Program-made: the position numbers and the translations under genes | Assembly: GCF_000002425.4 (NCBI RefSeq) | Contig: NC_037257.1 | Coordinates: 9,427,524-9,491,523 of the forward strand | Length of the DNA stretch: 64,000 nucleotides | Origin: Physcomitrium patens | Taxonomy: Eukaryota; Streptophyta; Bryopsida; Funariales; Funariaceae | Direction of reading: 5' to 3' | Shown here: one piece after another, positions 1 through 13,800 of the stretch | Numbering within the stretch: the stretch's first letter is position 1 | How the letters are laid out: every line of letters begins with the position of its first letter | The notes under the pieces: generated by a model | The model's input: the letters and a program-made list of their open reading frames with translations, nothing else | Database searches by the model: none | Told to the model about the DNA's origin: nothing

Positions 1-480
1 CCTGCGGTCATGATCAAGACTACCTGCTCAGGACTGCACACTGCAGCTGCATAATTAAACGTACAAAAACCACCACGTCGACATCCCATGCTTGAATTCA
101 TGCTTAGCATATCATCTAGCAGCTGCCGAAGGTTACAGCACACCGACATTACCAGTGCCAGCCACCACTGTGCCGCCTAATCACAAGCTCAAGCACTAAT
201 TAGGGAACCAACACACAAAAAAATACTCCACAGGATTTGATCGAAAAGAGCGCAATGTAGAGCTTGTTCAGATCATCTGCTGCTCCGAAGCTGAATCTCA
301 CAGATCCCATCGGCAACGCGAGGCTCTGAGCGGAGCGGAGCCGGTGTCGGTGGCGGTGATTACCAGCTCTTCGTCGCCAACATGGGCGGCGTCCAGCGAA
401 AGGTGACACTTACCGATGGACGAACATAAAGGACAAAGCATGAAAACTCCCAGACTACCTTTGGTCAGCCAGAGATGAAG
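1..480. other. Left-edge segment, no assignable gene
   Basis: This stretch is richer in G+C than the DNA to its right. On the minus strand a short open frame runs from about 409 to 200, and a GTAAGT donor-like site reads leftwards at 413-408. It could be the edge of a gene that continues outside the window, but no family is recognisable and the frames are short. I make no functional claim. Confidence 0.2.
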
Positions 481-552
481 CAGTTTAAACTTTAATACAT
501 GAGCTGAATGATATGGTGTCTATAATTTTAAAATAATAAATAAATAAATTAG

Positions 553-589
<37 letters not shown>
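553..589. repeat. (AT)n microsatellite
   Basis: Nearly uninterrupted AT dinucleotide array of about 37 bp inside the AT-rich left region. Confidence 0.9.
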
Positions 590-592
<3 letters not shown>

Positions 593-1018
593 ATTTATGC
601 ATTTTATAATTTAATGTGTACATAATCCTATTCATGAAATTGCACACCTTTTTGTAGTACATTAAACACATTCAATTTGTGCACCTGGTGATACCGACAT
701 GGTTATTGATTTGATTTTTTCATCATGAAATCAAAATTTTGTTCTCTTCTTTGTGATTTCTATTTTTAGTTACAAGTGGTTTTTTATATATACATTTAAT
801 TTCATTGCAGTGCATCTTCTAGATTTATGTGAAATATAGCTTATGCTTGTTATAAACATTTTAGATTTTACAAAATAGGATTTATAAGTTGTAACCAAAT
901 TAATGTTTTTTTAGATGTATAATTATTCAAAATAAGGAATTTTATTATAAAAAAAAACCTGTTTTTAAAATTAAATCCATAAGTAATATATTCATTTATT
1001 TTTTTGATATTTATGTAT

Positions 1019-1021
<3 letters not shown>

Positions 1022-1059
<38 letters not shown>
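1022..1059. repeat. (AT)n microsatellite
   Basis: Uninterrupted AT dinucleotide array of about 38 bp. Confidence 0.9.
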
Positions 1060-1063
<4 letters not shown>

Positions 1064-3641
1064 TCGATGAAATTTGATACTTGGATTTTAAAAAATAAAA
1101 TAAAATAAAATAATCCATATAATTTTAATAAATGAGTATTGTCTGTTTCATTAAATAGTTATTAAACATATTAAAATTGATATCTCATTAATTATTTGGC
1201 TAAAGTCTAGACGAAAATCTTCTAATTTTGCCTAAACATGTGTAGGACTATTTTTTTCCATTGCAAGCCTAATTTTTTTTGGTATTGTCACTAATTCAAA
1301 ATTTTCAACTTCTAAAAATTCTTTGCTTCTTATTGAAGTCATAATCAATTGTAGGATAATAGCAAAAATATAGAACCATTTCTTTCTTAATAGTGCAAAA
1401 TTATACTTAAAACTTATAGAATTTTCAATAAACCACAATATTTAACTATCCTATCACATTGGCAACAATATTAAGCAATAGGGTCTTGTTACTTGTTGCA
1501 TTGATTGAAGACTTCATGTACTCTTTTGCAATGTTCTAAAAATAAAATAAAAACTTTCTCCCCAATACCTTTTAACAAAATCCAGTTCATTATATTTTAA
1601 GGATTCTAATTGCGTTTATGGATTTTAAAGACAAAGTGAAATATGTTTTTTAATTTCTTAATTTTTTAAAATATACAATTTTACTTCTTCATCCACCAAA
1701 ACTTTTTAAAATTTTGTAAAACCACACATTCCTCATTAATATTTTGTTTATTGCTCATGAATCATATATCATCATCTATCCATCATGTAAAAGCACTTGA
1801 ATGTTTATTTGTTTATATTCCAATAAACTAGAGTGGAGGTATGATTTTCTTAAATATTTATCAGTCACAAAGAAGTTCCGCCAATTTATATATATATTTA
1901 TTTATTTATTTACTTAGTGATGCAATTTTTTTATATTTATACACCAAACATGATAGTATTAACTTTGCATTTCCGTAAAATACAATCTATCTTATTCTAC
2001 CTCTCTTTTACTTCAAAATACCGCAAGTGTAAGAAATATTTTTTAAGCTGTTCTTGTCTTCTTAATCTCAAGGGCACTCAATAAATGTGAAAAAAATGTT
2101 GATGTACTGTATAAATCATTTTTAATATGATATGTTTGAAGACTAACAATAATTAAGTCTGAAAATAGAGATATTTTGGATATGAGATATGTACTTGTTT
2201 TGTATTTTATCTTAAAACTGAAACCTCAAAATAAAGATTGTGAAACTAGTAAGATTGTATTTGTAAAAAGCGAAGAAAATATATTATAATTATATTCAAT
2301 AATATATACATCTTCGAATATTGATTTTTTTAAAATAAAAAAATACATATGTTAAAAATATGCCTGTGTATACTACATTTTTTTCTTTAAAATGTTAACT
2401 CGTGTCATTAATAATTGTTTATATATACACTACAAATAATAGAACAGCCATATTCATTATGTTTGTAGGATTGTTTTCTTTGCAAAATTTACTCTGAAAG
2501 TTTTGAATATTTTCCATGATAAACACAGGAGAATCAGATGAGAAATGGATAGTGTGCATGAATACATACATAGAAATCTGAAATAAATAAATAAATACAC
2601 AACACAGACATTGTAAATGCTTAAAGTTCCTATTGATGTTATGTTATTTTATTTTATTTTATACTTCCAACAAAACAGAGAGTTGATGCTCATGTTGTTG
2701 TTGTTGTCGTTGTTGGGTGAAGTTAAGTACTCATAATTGAGCTCTAAACAATGACCCATGTCCCCACAAAAGCAGATTATCCATCCACCTTTGGATGAGT
2801 GAAGATAAAAGACTTGGTCCTCTCTTTTGTCTCTTAGAGGAGCAAGTTAAGGAGCACATTCAGATACCAAAAGAAATTTAAAATTGTAATGAACAAAAAA
2901 GCAAAAAAAAAATAAAAATAAAAAGGAATGCAAGTTATTCATTGATAAGGGCCACCAACAATCAACCTTTTGATTGTGCACAAGAGGAGATAAATGTGTG
3001 AAAAGAATATTCATCAGTATATGAAGTTTTTTTTTATGTCCAAAGGATTTTCGTTTATTGAATTTAGTGGTCTATGGTCCAATGGTAATAAGATTTGGCA
3101 TAGGGCATGTAGCCAAAGAAGAATCCAAGTATGAGAGTAACCTAGAGGGTTCTTTATAATTAGAAGACAAGATAAGAGACTGCAATTTTAATTTTAATCC
3201 TTTCATTAGCTAAAATTGAGAAGCGTTAATATTTTACCCAATTAAGGGATTTAAACGTTGTAGCCTCCCACTTTGTCCCCTAAGCATAACAATTCTTTAA
3301 GTTAAAAATTCTAAATCCTCAAAACAATGCAACGTATGCATGTCAATAATAACTATCTCCGCTACTAGGATTTGCATTTGCAATGCACTAATTGCCCTTG
3401 TAAAGAGCCTCTCTAATTCTATAAGTTCAGGATCAATAAGTGGGTAGAGAGACAATCCTTTGTTTCAAACTCAACCTTATTGATGATAATCTGCTTGACA
3501 ATATTCATTTAGGGGTTGAGTATGGAAGCTTATCTTATAATCAATTGGTAAATATCATCTTTTGTAAAATTGATAAAAGTCCAAGATAATCAAATTTTCT
3601 TGTACAACAATTTGAAGTGATGTTTTAGAAAAGAAAAAATA

Positions 3642-3643
<2 letters not shown>

Positions 3644-3680
<37 letters not shown>

Positions 3681-3691
3681 TATACATATAT
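3644..3691. repeat. (AT)n microsatellite with two C interruptions
   Basis: AT array of about 48 bp, broken by two TACATATA interruptions near its right end. Confidence 0.85.
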
Positions 3692-3868
3692 TCAATGTCT
3701 TTCTTAAATTTTTTTAGAGAATTGGATGTGCAATCTAATAAAAAACTAGATCTTTTACCGTAGAAGTTTTTCATGTTATTAATAAAATGCACATTATACA
3801 CTAAAATATTTATAACTTATTATGAATAATATAATACAAATTAGCTAAATTTTTCACATTAAGACTGG

Positions 3869-3896
<28 letters not shown>
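3869..3896. repeat. (AT)n microsatellite
   Basis: AT array of about 28 bp in the AT-rich left region. Confidence 0.85.
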
Positions 3897-3900
<4 letters not shown>

Positions 3901-5023
3901 TATTTATTAATTCTTTAGCACATAAGTATTGGATTCTTTTGATTTACTTTGGAAGCAATAATTTAAAAAAATAGTGTCATAAATAATCATAGAAAATAAA
4001 GGCATTAATTTATGTAAAGCTTATTTTAATAATATTATTATAATAATAAATGCAAGATTAAAAATTATAGAAAATGTCAATTTTTTTTGTAAAGTGGCTT
4101 ACTCATAATAAAATTTTCAATTAATATACTGCAGCTTCTGGTATCAACCTTAGATGTTGAATCTCTACCCAAACCTTTGTATTATTCAGACATTTAAAAA
4201 GGGTAGAATTTGACAAATTTTATTAGATCAACTCATAAATAGATGAATACATAAAAAGATAAAAATCTTCTTCAGATGGATACATACACAAATAGACACC
4301 ACTATCTTTAATATATAAATTTGAAGAATAAAATATATCAATTAAATAGTAAATAATTAATTAAATATTTATTTTCTAAATGCCAAATAGATATGTTTAA
4401 ATGTAATTTTTTTATATTAATATTTTTATCAATCTTTATCTAGAAGACAATAAAAGCTACATTGTATAGTATACAATGTTTTAGCACCAAAGACTTTTTT
4501 TCAATTCTTTTAAAAATATTTTTACACTTTAATACAATTTCTTTTCTTTTCTTTTCTTTTCTTTTGGATGCATTTTCACTGGTCAAGTATATTTATTTAC
4601 TTATTCGTTGATAATGTAATGTAGTTATAAAAATTATATAACTCTTTATTTTAATGCGATTGCTAGTAACCTTTTGAGTATATAAAGATGTTTTGTATGG
4701 AATATATTCGTTACATTTTTTTTTTTGAATTACATTAAGAATAAAATTTATTTTTTCTAAAAACTTTCTTGTTAAAATTTATTAATAGAAAGAAATTAAA
4801 TATATATCTTACTAAAAATTTCATAATGAAATGTTTATTATATTTATTTTTTTCTTTTATTTTATTATTGTAATTATTTTTCATAATAATATCATATACA
4901 AGCATCTTTCTTATATTTCTATGATTTTTAATAATCAATACAAAAATCATGTTTAAATCTATATTTAATAAATCTACATTTTATTTAAATATTTTTTAAT
5001 GATTTTATAAATAATTAAATAAT

Positions 5024-5059
<36 letters not shown>

Positions 5060-5149
5060 CATATACAATGATAACTGAGAAGTGTGATCCTTTTCTCACA
5101 ATAATGGGACTGAACTTGGGTGGTAAAGACAATGAGGAAGTACAGAGGG

Positions 5150-5376
5150 TAGCAATATGCAGTGTCTAAATGCGCCCTCTCAAAACCATCCTCTTGAGAA
5201 ATCAGTTGAAATAAATATTTAACTACATTTCTTGTAGTAGATAGCTGCTTTGTCTCTGGGCGTACTTCTATTGTGCAGATGGTGGAATCATTGTCTAGCT
5301 CGGCATTATTGTTCTTAATCCACAAAACTGGGCCTGACACTGATGCTGTTGCCAAGGACGTGCAGGTTTCTGGCAC
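5150..5376 (-). pseudogene. Possible coding-exon fragment of unknown gene
   Basis: Read leftwards from about 5376, an open frame without an ATG starts just inside the TTATCTGAG and TGTGCCAG acceptor-like sites at 5380-5395. It gives roughly 75 residues of protein-like composition, including STICTIEVRPETKQLSTT and NVVKYLFQLISQEDGFERA, and then runs into low-complexity AT DNA. No continuation exon is visible to the left, where the sequence is AT-rich and stop-laden. It may be an exon remnant of a gene whose remainder is lost or lies elsewhere. I do not recognise the family, and chance cannot be excluded. Confidence 0.25.
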
Positions 5377-5399
5377 AAAGGTGGCGCCTCAGATAAAAG

Positions 5400-7109
5400 A
5401 GATTCGCCGCACACACACACACACACAAAATAAAGTAAAATAAAAATAAAAAATCTAGAAACCCAAGTGAGAGTATTGTCAAAACAACCAAAACACGAGT
5501 CAAAAGCTGATGGAGATGGAGACGAGATTCGGCAGGAGAAAGAGACGAGGTCGAAAGATCATCCATCACGTGACAGTTGCAGCTTCCCTCCGACAGTCTG
5601 AGGCCAGCTGCCGAAAGTCACGTGTTGCAGAAGCATTTCAATACAACTCAACAGCTCGTGATCTTACGGCACAGGTCACAGGCTGAATTAAATGTCGTAT
5701 GTGAAAGCTCCAGTGATGTGTGGTCCTTTTCTACGAAGGCCAATTATTGAGCATTATGGATCTGTGATGAGAGTACCCAGCTGAATACATGGCCACTCCC
5801 TTTTGGCTCAGTTTAACGCAATTTAATTATACTGCGGATTGGTCGAAGGTCTCGCGCGTCTTCTCTTAACGTAGTTCCAGGGAGCGTACCACCGCAGCTG
5901 TCACAGCGTTATGTGTTTTGCATTCAGAGTTAGTGTGCGCTTCTGGTGAGCTTTCTCGCTCACAACAGGTTTCCCCTCAGCTGTCACAGCATGGCACCCA
6001 GAAGCTGAACCTGGGAAGATCGTATAAGACGATGAAGAGTACGTGAATCCGTCTGGCATGCATGATTGAAGACCACTGTAATACCTCACCTACTTTAAGT
6101 CTGATCGAGAGGGCGTGCTTGGAATGAGAACTTCGCGTGGGCCATATTTGATCTTCACGCTCTGGTGTTTCTTGTCTCGGTTCCTCATTCATGCTGTGCC
6201 GGTGGAAACCCTTTTGAAGTGGGAAAGAATTGAGGTAAATGTGGCAGTTCTTTGAGGTAACTACTGCCGGAGTATGCTTCAAGAGATCCGTGTACTTCAA
6301 GTGACGTGCGAACCCACCTTATTGATGGGTCACCGACACAGGACCCTCCAATCCTCTAATCTCCGCCGGGGTTAACTGTGTGTGAAGGTAACACGCACTG
6401 ATGCATATATCTCCTAAGACTACATTACCCAGCACAGACGTAGTCGTTCTCCAGCAATATTAGACATCAATAATGTTTCTGGGTCGAATCTGACACTGAC
6501 ACCATGATCACATGCTGTTCGGATTTTCTCAGTGCCATTCGAATTACCGAATCAATGTAAAAATCCGATTCGCAGTAACGAAATCACTTGTGATTATAAA
6601 ATAATCCAGAGATCATCTTTTGAGGTCATTGTGTCAATCGTTGACTGAGTCGTTCCGTGCCAGACAGACCTTGATGCACACAGTAAAAGCCTCCGCGTAA
6701 TTTTTGCGGATAACAGTTGTACGTTGTGGGTATGAGCGGAAAACAGATTTGAATGGAAGACCGTTCCAACTGGTTTGAACTGGGAGAATAAAACCTGAAA
6801 CGAAGGAAGCCATGTACATGTGAGTTGGGAATGCTGGGTTTTTAGTTTCAAGATGAACAGATAACAGCAAAACAAGAGGAGAAAATTTCCATCAAGGCTC
6901 AAAAGTGCTGTTGCATCAAAACTTTGGAAATGTAAGAGTACACTATTAGGAATTCATGGAGGGCGAAAAAGTGGGGTATTGATTGGGTGCATTGAATCGA
7001 TTACCTGCTCTCCTGAATTGCATCAGTAATCAACTTCCAGATCCATTTTGGGTTCGCCATTGGCATAGGGCCGCACGCACGCGGACAGGCGTAAACGCAC
7101 TACAAATCA
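5400..7109. other. Balanced-composition intergenic region, nothing assignable
   Basis: About 1.7 kb with near-normal base composition. Only short overlapping frames on both strands are present, none with a recognisable motif. A short (CA)n run lies at 5409-5427. No tRNA or transposon structure was found. Confidence 0.45.
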
Positions 7110-7450
7110 ATGAAGATTATGCCTCACAGTGTTAAGATGTTACCGTTGCCCGGCCTAAAGCGCAATGAGGGTAGAGTTCCCCAAGCTATCCAGCATCCGG
7201 ATCCTGAATCAAACCCGTCCAGAAAAGTGAGTAGAACTGATTTGGTTTGAGAATCTATAAATCTGAACTACCAACTCTGAAGTCCAATCCTATGGGTTGA
7301 TTGAAATCCCTTTTAATTCAGGAGCTCTTCCGCATCGAAATGAAGCCCGATCTGCAGTTGAAGGAGCAACAACTTGGGGAGTCACTACGAATCTGCACAC
7401 GGAAGATGGAGGCTGCAGAATCGAACTCATTAGGAGTGTCCCAAGCTTAA
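7110..7450 (+). CDS. Candidate two-exon micro-gene, 81 aa, unknown
   Basis: Putative exon 1 is 7110-7226. It starts with the first ATG after an in-frame TAA at 7092-7094 and ends at a good donor, AAAA|GTGAGT. The 95-bp intron ends in TTTTAATTCAG, and putative exon 2 is 7322-7450, in the same phase (0), closing with TAA. The predicted product is small and hydrophilic, with a basic N-terminus and a charged second half containing ELFRIEMKPDLQLKEQQLG. There is no signal peptide, membrane segment or known domain. The sites and phase agree, but a short spliced frame of this size can occur by chance. RNA evidence is needed before treating this as a gene. Confidence 0.28.
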
Positions 7451-8499
7451 CTACCTACAGTTGAAAGTAGGAGAGGCAGGCGGATTCATGGAACTCCAGC
7501 GTCGCCTTCGTGTTCGGAAGAAATCAGGAAAACTGGTACAGCCCGAGCCTTCAGCTTATCCCTAAGACGGCCGCGGAACTAGAATCAAGCCAGGATTATT
7601 TATCTCATCGACATTCAGTGCAAGCTCCACGTATGTAGAAAACCATGTACGAGGAATAGAGGCACGCTAGATCCTCACATCATGCATCATGTGCGCCGAA
7701 AATAAAAATCAGTATCAAAATCGACGTCTATCAGTAAAACTTGATGAACATCACCAATAATCGAACAGACAAAATGTTGGTTCGAGGAATGAACTCATTC
7801 AGATGTCCAACCGCCAGCACGAATGTTCAATACGCCTAACCAACCTCCTCCTGTACAATTCTGCCGCCACCCTGCAAATCCTCACAACAGACTTCTCACA
7901 ATCGACGGCCAATTTGGGTCGCCAACTCACCAGCTCTAACTCTATGCGAGCTAAACCCCAGCGGTGACGGCTCCATCGTGAACCCAGCAGCGAAGCTCAA
8001 CTCGCCCCACCTGGTCGCAGTTGCTACGGCTAGACCTCTGGTGGCAAGTCGGTAACGGCCTACGACTCCCATCCATACGATACACGTACACCTCGACCTG
8101 GAATTTTTTTCCCCTCAAAAACAAATAATACGTTATTTGACCGAGTACACTCGCAGATCGTGCCTCCAGTACAGAGCATTCCTTATACCGTTCAAAGTAC
8201 CGTAGGTCATGGAGCAATTGAGTGCAGGAGGCGGGTTACAACGATGCTTTGCCATCTTGGGGGATCCGCATTGCATGATTGATTGCTACTTACAGGCGAT
8301 TGCCCTGGTTTTTCTTAGCTCTCCGCAAATGAGAAATCCATTCCTCTAGTAAGTTTTTTGTATCGGAGCTTGTGTAGGGACTCGTCGGCTTCACCCCCCT
8401 GCGATGGAAAAAATGGGCCCCTTCGCCTCGTTCCACGGTGAATAACCCCGTGACAGGTCCAGCTGCACTAATTTTGGACCCTGACACACTGTCATATGC
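7451..8499. other. Intergenic, nothing assignable
   Basis: About 1 kb of balanced composition between the micro-gene candidate and the GC-rich leader of the next gene. Short frames on the minus strand show no family resemblance. Confidence 0.4.
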
Positions 8500-9941
8500 T
8501 GTAGCGCATCTCCGACGAATTACCATGGCAACCGACAGCAGAGGGCGTGAAGTTTCTGGATGAGTAAATCGCCGCGTAGGCCGCCAATAATTTTACTGGA
8601 CATTGGTGCCGGTCGCCCTCAGGGCCCTGGCGATGATGGCAGGGAGACCGAGAGCCGAGAGCTTTCACAGATTGGAACAAGCGCCAACGACAACAATCTA
8701 AGGAAAGCACTCTCACGTTGTAATCGGACCGGTGAAGTCGGAGCAAGGCTCCGTCTCCGTCGCTCCAGGACTGAAGAGAGACGCAGGGAGGGAGGGACCT
8801 CTGTGCTCGGTGTCCTTGCTCTGGCGCTCTTGTTGCAATCTCTCCAATCCCTTGCTCACGGTGGCTGTGTGCTGTGGCGGTTGTTGTGGTATCATGTTAG
8901 AAGGCGTGGAGTGGAGAAACCCTACCTCGAGAGAATGGCGATGGTGATGGTCACTTTGCTTGTGCTCAGGAGCGGAGATTCGCGATTCGGTGGTTGATGC
9001 TGGTGCGGGAGTCGGATTGTCATGCTGTCACTCCTTTCAGGTATTTGCTTGCCTGTGATGTTTGATAGTTGGCTGTTGGATGATTCTGCGCTGGCAGCCC
9101 ATGGTTGTGGAGTGAAGCAGCGACCAAGTTTTTTGCATACTGCTCATAAACATTTATCGCCTGGTTTAGCGTGTCGCAACAGTGAGATAACAGGGTGAGT
9201 ACATTGTAGGAGTTGGTGGAGTTACCGGAGTGCTGAATAATGTGCTGGTTTCGTGTGTGAGATGAGGATTTGTGGTTTCGGACGTTGGCTGTGAAAGTGG
9301 AAGCTTCACTAGATTAAAGTGGAAGAAGTATACGAATCGTAGTGCTAGCGCGTGACGTTGCAGTTGTTTCCGCTACTTTCGTGTACGCTACGAATTCGAC
9401 TATGAGATAATGTTATCAACGCATTGCAAGCTGCCAGAGCTTTGTAATCGTCTCATCGATCGCGTTTAAAATCATTGGCCTATTTTTTTATTTTTAAATT
9501 TTAATATACAAACAGAATGGAGCTTGTCGACCTCAGGCAGTCTTATAAAATTAGTAGTATGCGCGACCAGCTATATCTCTTGAGCGTGCTTTTCTCTTGT
9601 TTCTGTAATGGCGTGGTCTTCAGTATTATCTTGAATGTATGAATAGTATTGAAACGATGTCTTCTCGTGATCGCAATCATTTCTCTTGCAGTGATGTTTC
9701 TTGACGACTTTGCTAAATTTTTGTGCCGAATGACTTATCTAGTTATCAACCCTCTGCGAAGCGGAGCGACGTGCACCATTACGCCTTTTTTGTTTGCATT
9801 CGTTCAATTTGTTTCGGCATTTGTGAAAGCAGAAAACGAATAATGCGTTTATTTCTGAAGTGGCTCTTTAAATCACTCTGTCTTATCTGTGTGAATCTCA
9901 ACTCCTTCCAGGGACAGGTGGAGATTGTGGTAAAGAAAGAT
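8500..9941 (+). promoter_or_regulatory. Probable promoter and spliced 5' leader of the coiled-coil gene
   Basis: This segment includes a GC-rich, CpG-containing core (about 8560-8990) followed by T-rich, intron-like DNA that ends in a clear acceptor, CTTCCAG at 9905-9911. The first coding ATG of the next gene is 31 bp after that acceptor, so the leader is probably spliced. Long but unconvincing frames in the GC-rich core look like composition artefacts. No TATA box was identified with confidence. Confidence 0.4.
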
Positions 9942-10819
9942 ATGGCGTACTCAACAGTAGCCTACCCGGGGAGAGATCATGGTGGAGCAAATGGTTTTCG
10001 GCTCCCTGATGGATACATAAATTCTGGCAATGGGGAGCTTCGTAAGAAGCTTGGATCAATGGATGATACTCTGAATGTTGATAGTCCTAATCAGGTTCGC
10101 ATTTTTCTCATGCGCCTGGTAGTGAAAGCAGAAGCGTATGTTACCTTTAATGGATCTCATTCTTGTGTCCAATCCATATTTACAGTGAATGTGCGCGTTA
10201 ATGCGAATGACGTTTGGTCTGCCAGCATAACGAATGCAATGTGATAGTTTCGCTCATTTCTCTACTTCGAATGTTCGCTTGTGCATGAACAGCGAGTTAT
10301 TATTTTTCTGTTCCCATTACTTAATTCTGTAAATCGTGCATTTGGCGACCTGATTTCTATTCTTTGTTTTATATTTTTTTTATCTACAGGTTAAGGAACT
10401 TGTGGACATTATAGAGGCGGCAGAGGACACAATTCGCACTCAGGTCTGAATCTGCAACTAGTTTCTTTCAGATCCGGGCTCCTTGTTACAAAGTATATTG
10501 TTTGTAGGTAGGTATCATGTCCTGCTACGTTGTAGAGCATCTGATTTTCTTCTCGCTTTGGACGAGTTCAATCAAAATAAAAACTTAGTAAACAAGTTTA
10601 TGAGCCCTCATCATCATGTCAGCGTTGTATACTTCACTCTTAACTTTTCAGGCCAGGTTACGATCCTTAAGGTCAACGTGTGGTTGGTGAGTAAATGAAA
10701 TCAATAGAATGGATCTTCAACTGAGTTGACCTTTTAGCGTGTGGTATTTATCGGATTCAATATCTAGTATTCCAGTGTCTCCAAAGGAGGTTGTATTATG
10801 GTCTTGTGTCTCTACTCAC

Positions 10820-10853
<34 letters not shown>

Positions 10854-13800
10854 CTATTGGAAATCCTGAAGGTGGAAGAAACTGAAAAGTTGAGAAATGC
10901 TTTGAGAGTGGCTGAGATGGAGCTTCAGTCCGCCGTAAGTCCTTTGTTGTCTTTTTGGCTGCTTTTTTATTTTTTATTTTTAACTTTAAGTTCAAACTAT
11001 TGATCTTAAGATATTTGGATGTCGAGTCCCTGTTAAGAAAAAAGGTGGCGACTCTTCTTGTCTTAGATAAGTGGGCTTCTTTGATCCTGTAAGAGTTAGA
11101 TACTTGTTGCATGGCGAACGAAATGGAAGTTGGTTGACGTGTTCTTCGCAGCGTTTTTCTAGAATTCTTTTGGTTTACGTTGCTGAGCATTGATTATTGA
11201 GTTCTTCCAGAAAATTGAGGAACAAAACCAAGGCTTAAATGAGGGCTATCGTTCCTCGCAACCCTTTCATGGACGCAATCGAAGCTTTCAAGGACAGCCA
11301 GGGTCGGTGAGACTCGCATTTCAGCATCCCATGCACCAGAACGGTGATAATTATGGGGAATTGAGAAATGGTCAAACGCTTAAAAAATCTAATGGGCCAT
11401 CTGCTGCAGATCATGAACGCTCAGTCTCCCCTCTTCCGTACGTCCTTTGTTTAACTGCCTTTTAAGTTTGCATGTTTTGGGGGGATTTCACAAGGCTGTA
11501 TTTTTTTGTTCCTTTCGTCCGAGGTATGGATGAGCATTATTGTCTACTTGCAGACGTAGGAGAGGATCTGAGATGGACCTTCCACGAGATGCATACCAGG
11601 GACAAGTTTTCTCAGCTGAGTTACAAGAGCCTAAAGTTCACAGTGACCATCAACGTTCACAGGTCCTCATCTCTATTTTGAAATATTACTGTATATTCTA
11701 CGAAATGGTTCAGAGATATGTCTGAAGCAACGAGAATATCGGATTTATTGAACAGTCCTGATGTTTTAAGACTCCACCAAGTTAATATTGTTTCAATTCA
11801 TGGTTTGTATATTTATATATATCAAGAACTATCATAAATCTGTAAACTGCAGCAGAGGTTTTGCTAAGTTGCAAGACTGCTGGATGACGCAAGGTGCAAT
11901 CACCAGAAATTCTGTAGCGAGATAACGATGTAGTTTGCTCCCATCCTGGATTGGATGATATTGCTGACTTGGGTTTGTTGTTGTACGAACAGGATTTGAT
12001 GATTCAACCATCCAGGAATTCAGAGGAATCGAATCCAAATATCTTAAAAACCCGGCTCATGGAAGCGTCATTGAAGGTTCTCTTGCGCTCATGACATCAT
12101 CGCGCGTGATTTTTCTACTGAGCCTTCTCTTTTTTTTGGATTTTGTTTACTTGTCTGTCTGCTATCTCTTGTTGGCAGTGAGAACTTGCTAACAGTTAGT
12201 TTGATCTTGGTATAAGTTGGTTGCTATTTGTTGCGTTTTAATCTTAGTTTTTCTAATACTTCCGAAAATGAGTGACATGATTTAATGCTGAAATAATGCA
12301 CTGTCTCGTCTGTATGGCTAATAGGAAACTCAACTTGTTAGCGAGAAAAGGATACTTGAGCGGCGCGTTGCAGAGCTGCGTCTGGTGAGTGCTCCTATAA
12401 TTCCTTGTACTTATCTGTGTTTCTGAATTCATTTGGCTGCTAACGTGCTGCTCTCTTTTATGATCCAGGCTTATGATCAACAACAGCAGAGCCTGGTGGA
12501 TGCAGCATCGAAGGCCTTATCGTACAGACAGAATGTACTTGAAGAAAATATTAAGTTGGCTTATGCCCTTCAGGTTACATTCTGCATACATAATTTTCTG
12601 GACCTTTCTTGGTGGGTGGAAGCTGATGGACTCATCAGTTGCATTTGCTGTGACATGAACCATTTATGTGATGTTATGGTATAACTGTTGGTCTGTGTGA
12701 ATCATTCAGGCGGCAGAGCAGGAGACGACAACTTATGTTCAAAACTTGATGCCTCTTTTGGCGGAGTTTGATTTGCAGCCTCCTGTCACAGATGCACATT
12801 CTATCGTCAGCCACATCAAGGTTGGTCTTAGTGTGAACTGTTAGTATGCGCACCACTCTTGAATTTTGTATTTCACATGGCTGAAATAAGATCCCTCAGC
12901 ATGCTTGTTGCTACGATATCAGTGTGGGTTCATTCCTGAACATGATTTGGATCTGTTTCAGACTCTGGTTCAAAAGTTGCGGTCCGAGCTGCAGCTTTAC
13001 GAGGTAATTATCAGTGTGTGAAAATGTTAACTGGCGTTCTTGTCTTGTATTTAACACACATCCAGTTTTCTTCTACATATATTAATTTTTGTGTTTATGT
13101 TTGGGTTGTGGGTTGTTTGATGCAGAGTAAAGCGAAAGATTCTCAGTTTTATCAACAATATCAACCTTCATACCAAAAAAACCAGTCATATAATCCTCCG
13201 CAATCTCCTCTTCATCAGGTATTCCTACGTATGTTAAAGTCTTCTTTGTTGTGATTTGTTCATCTCGTACCTTCTATTACGTCATGCGTGATCTTTTTGG
13301 CCTAAATGATCTGATGGTAAAGATTTCCAGATACAGCAGTCACTTCAGCGTTTATTTTTTCGCTGCAATAACGTGTTCAAAGTTGAGAAATTTGATTTGT
13401 TCCCTTGGAGGGTTTAGTACTGTATCTTTGCTAGGAAGGAAACGATGCCATTAGAATTGAAAATGGTAGCATGTCCGAACAGAGCAATGGTTTAGAGATC
13501 GTGCCGTCTTACTCTCAAAGGCCGGCCTCTCCGGTTCAACCGGTGCGAACAAGAAGACCTAGCTGGGATTCTGGTGTCTCTTCTCCGCGTTATGGTGGTT
13601 CGCGAGATAATAATACCCACGTTGCCGGCTCCAGTGAGCAAGAGTAAGTCCTTTGAATAGATTGTAAAGTATTTAACTATTAAATTATGTGTAGATCAGT
13701 TGACAGTGCCATGTCAGTATACTCAATCCTCGAGCACTTCTGTAGTGCGTAGTCAGTGGTAATTTCCTTCGAGAGTGATCTCGAGCAATTGTAGTTGTGG

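Larger units (their letters stand above)
481..5030. other. AT-rich gene-free region
   Basis: About 4.5 kb of strongly AT-rich DNA with no open frame resembling a protein, many homopolymer runs and several long AT dinucleotide arrays. I saw no LTR pair, terminal inverted repeat or reverse-transcriptase motif here. It is probably old, decayed intergenic or transposon-derived DNA, but I cannot assign a parent element. Confidence 0.6.

Noticed and set aside
3069..3140. tRNA-like segment GGTCTATGGTCCAATGGTAA
   Set aside because: No matching acceptor stem, anticodon loop or T-arm GTTCGAATCC follows; it cannot fold as a tRNA.
8560..8997. 145-aa plus-strand frame in the GC-rich leader
   Set aside because: Arg-rich, overlapped by other frames of equal quality, no recognisable domain; it fits 5' leader DNA of a GC-rich promoter.
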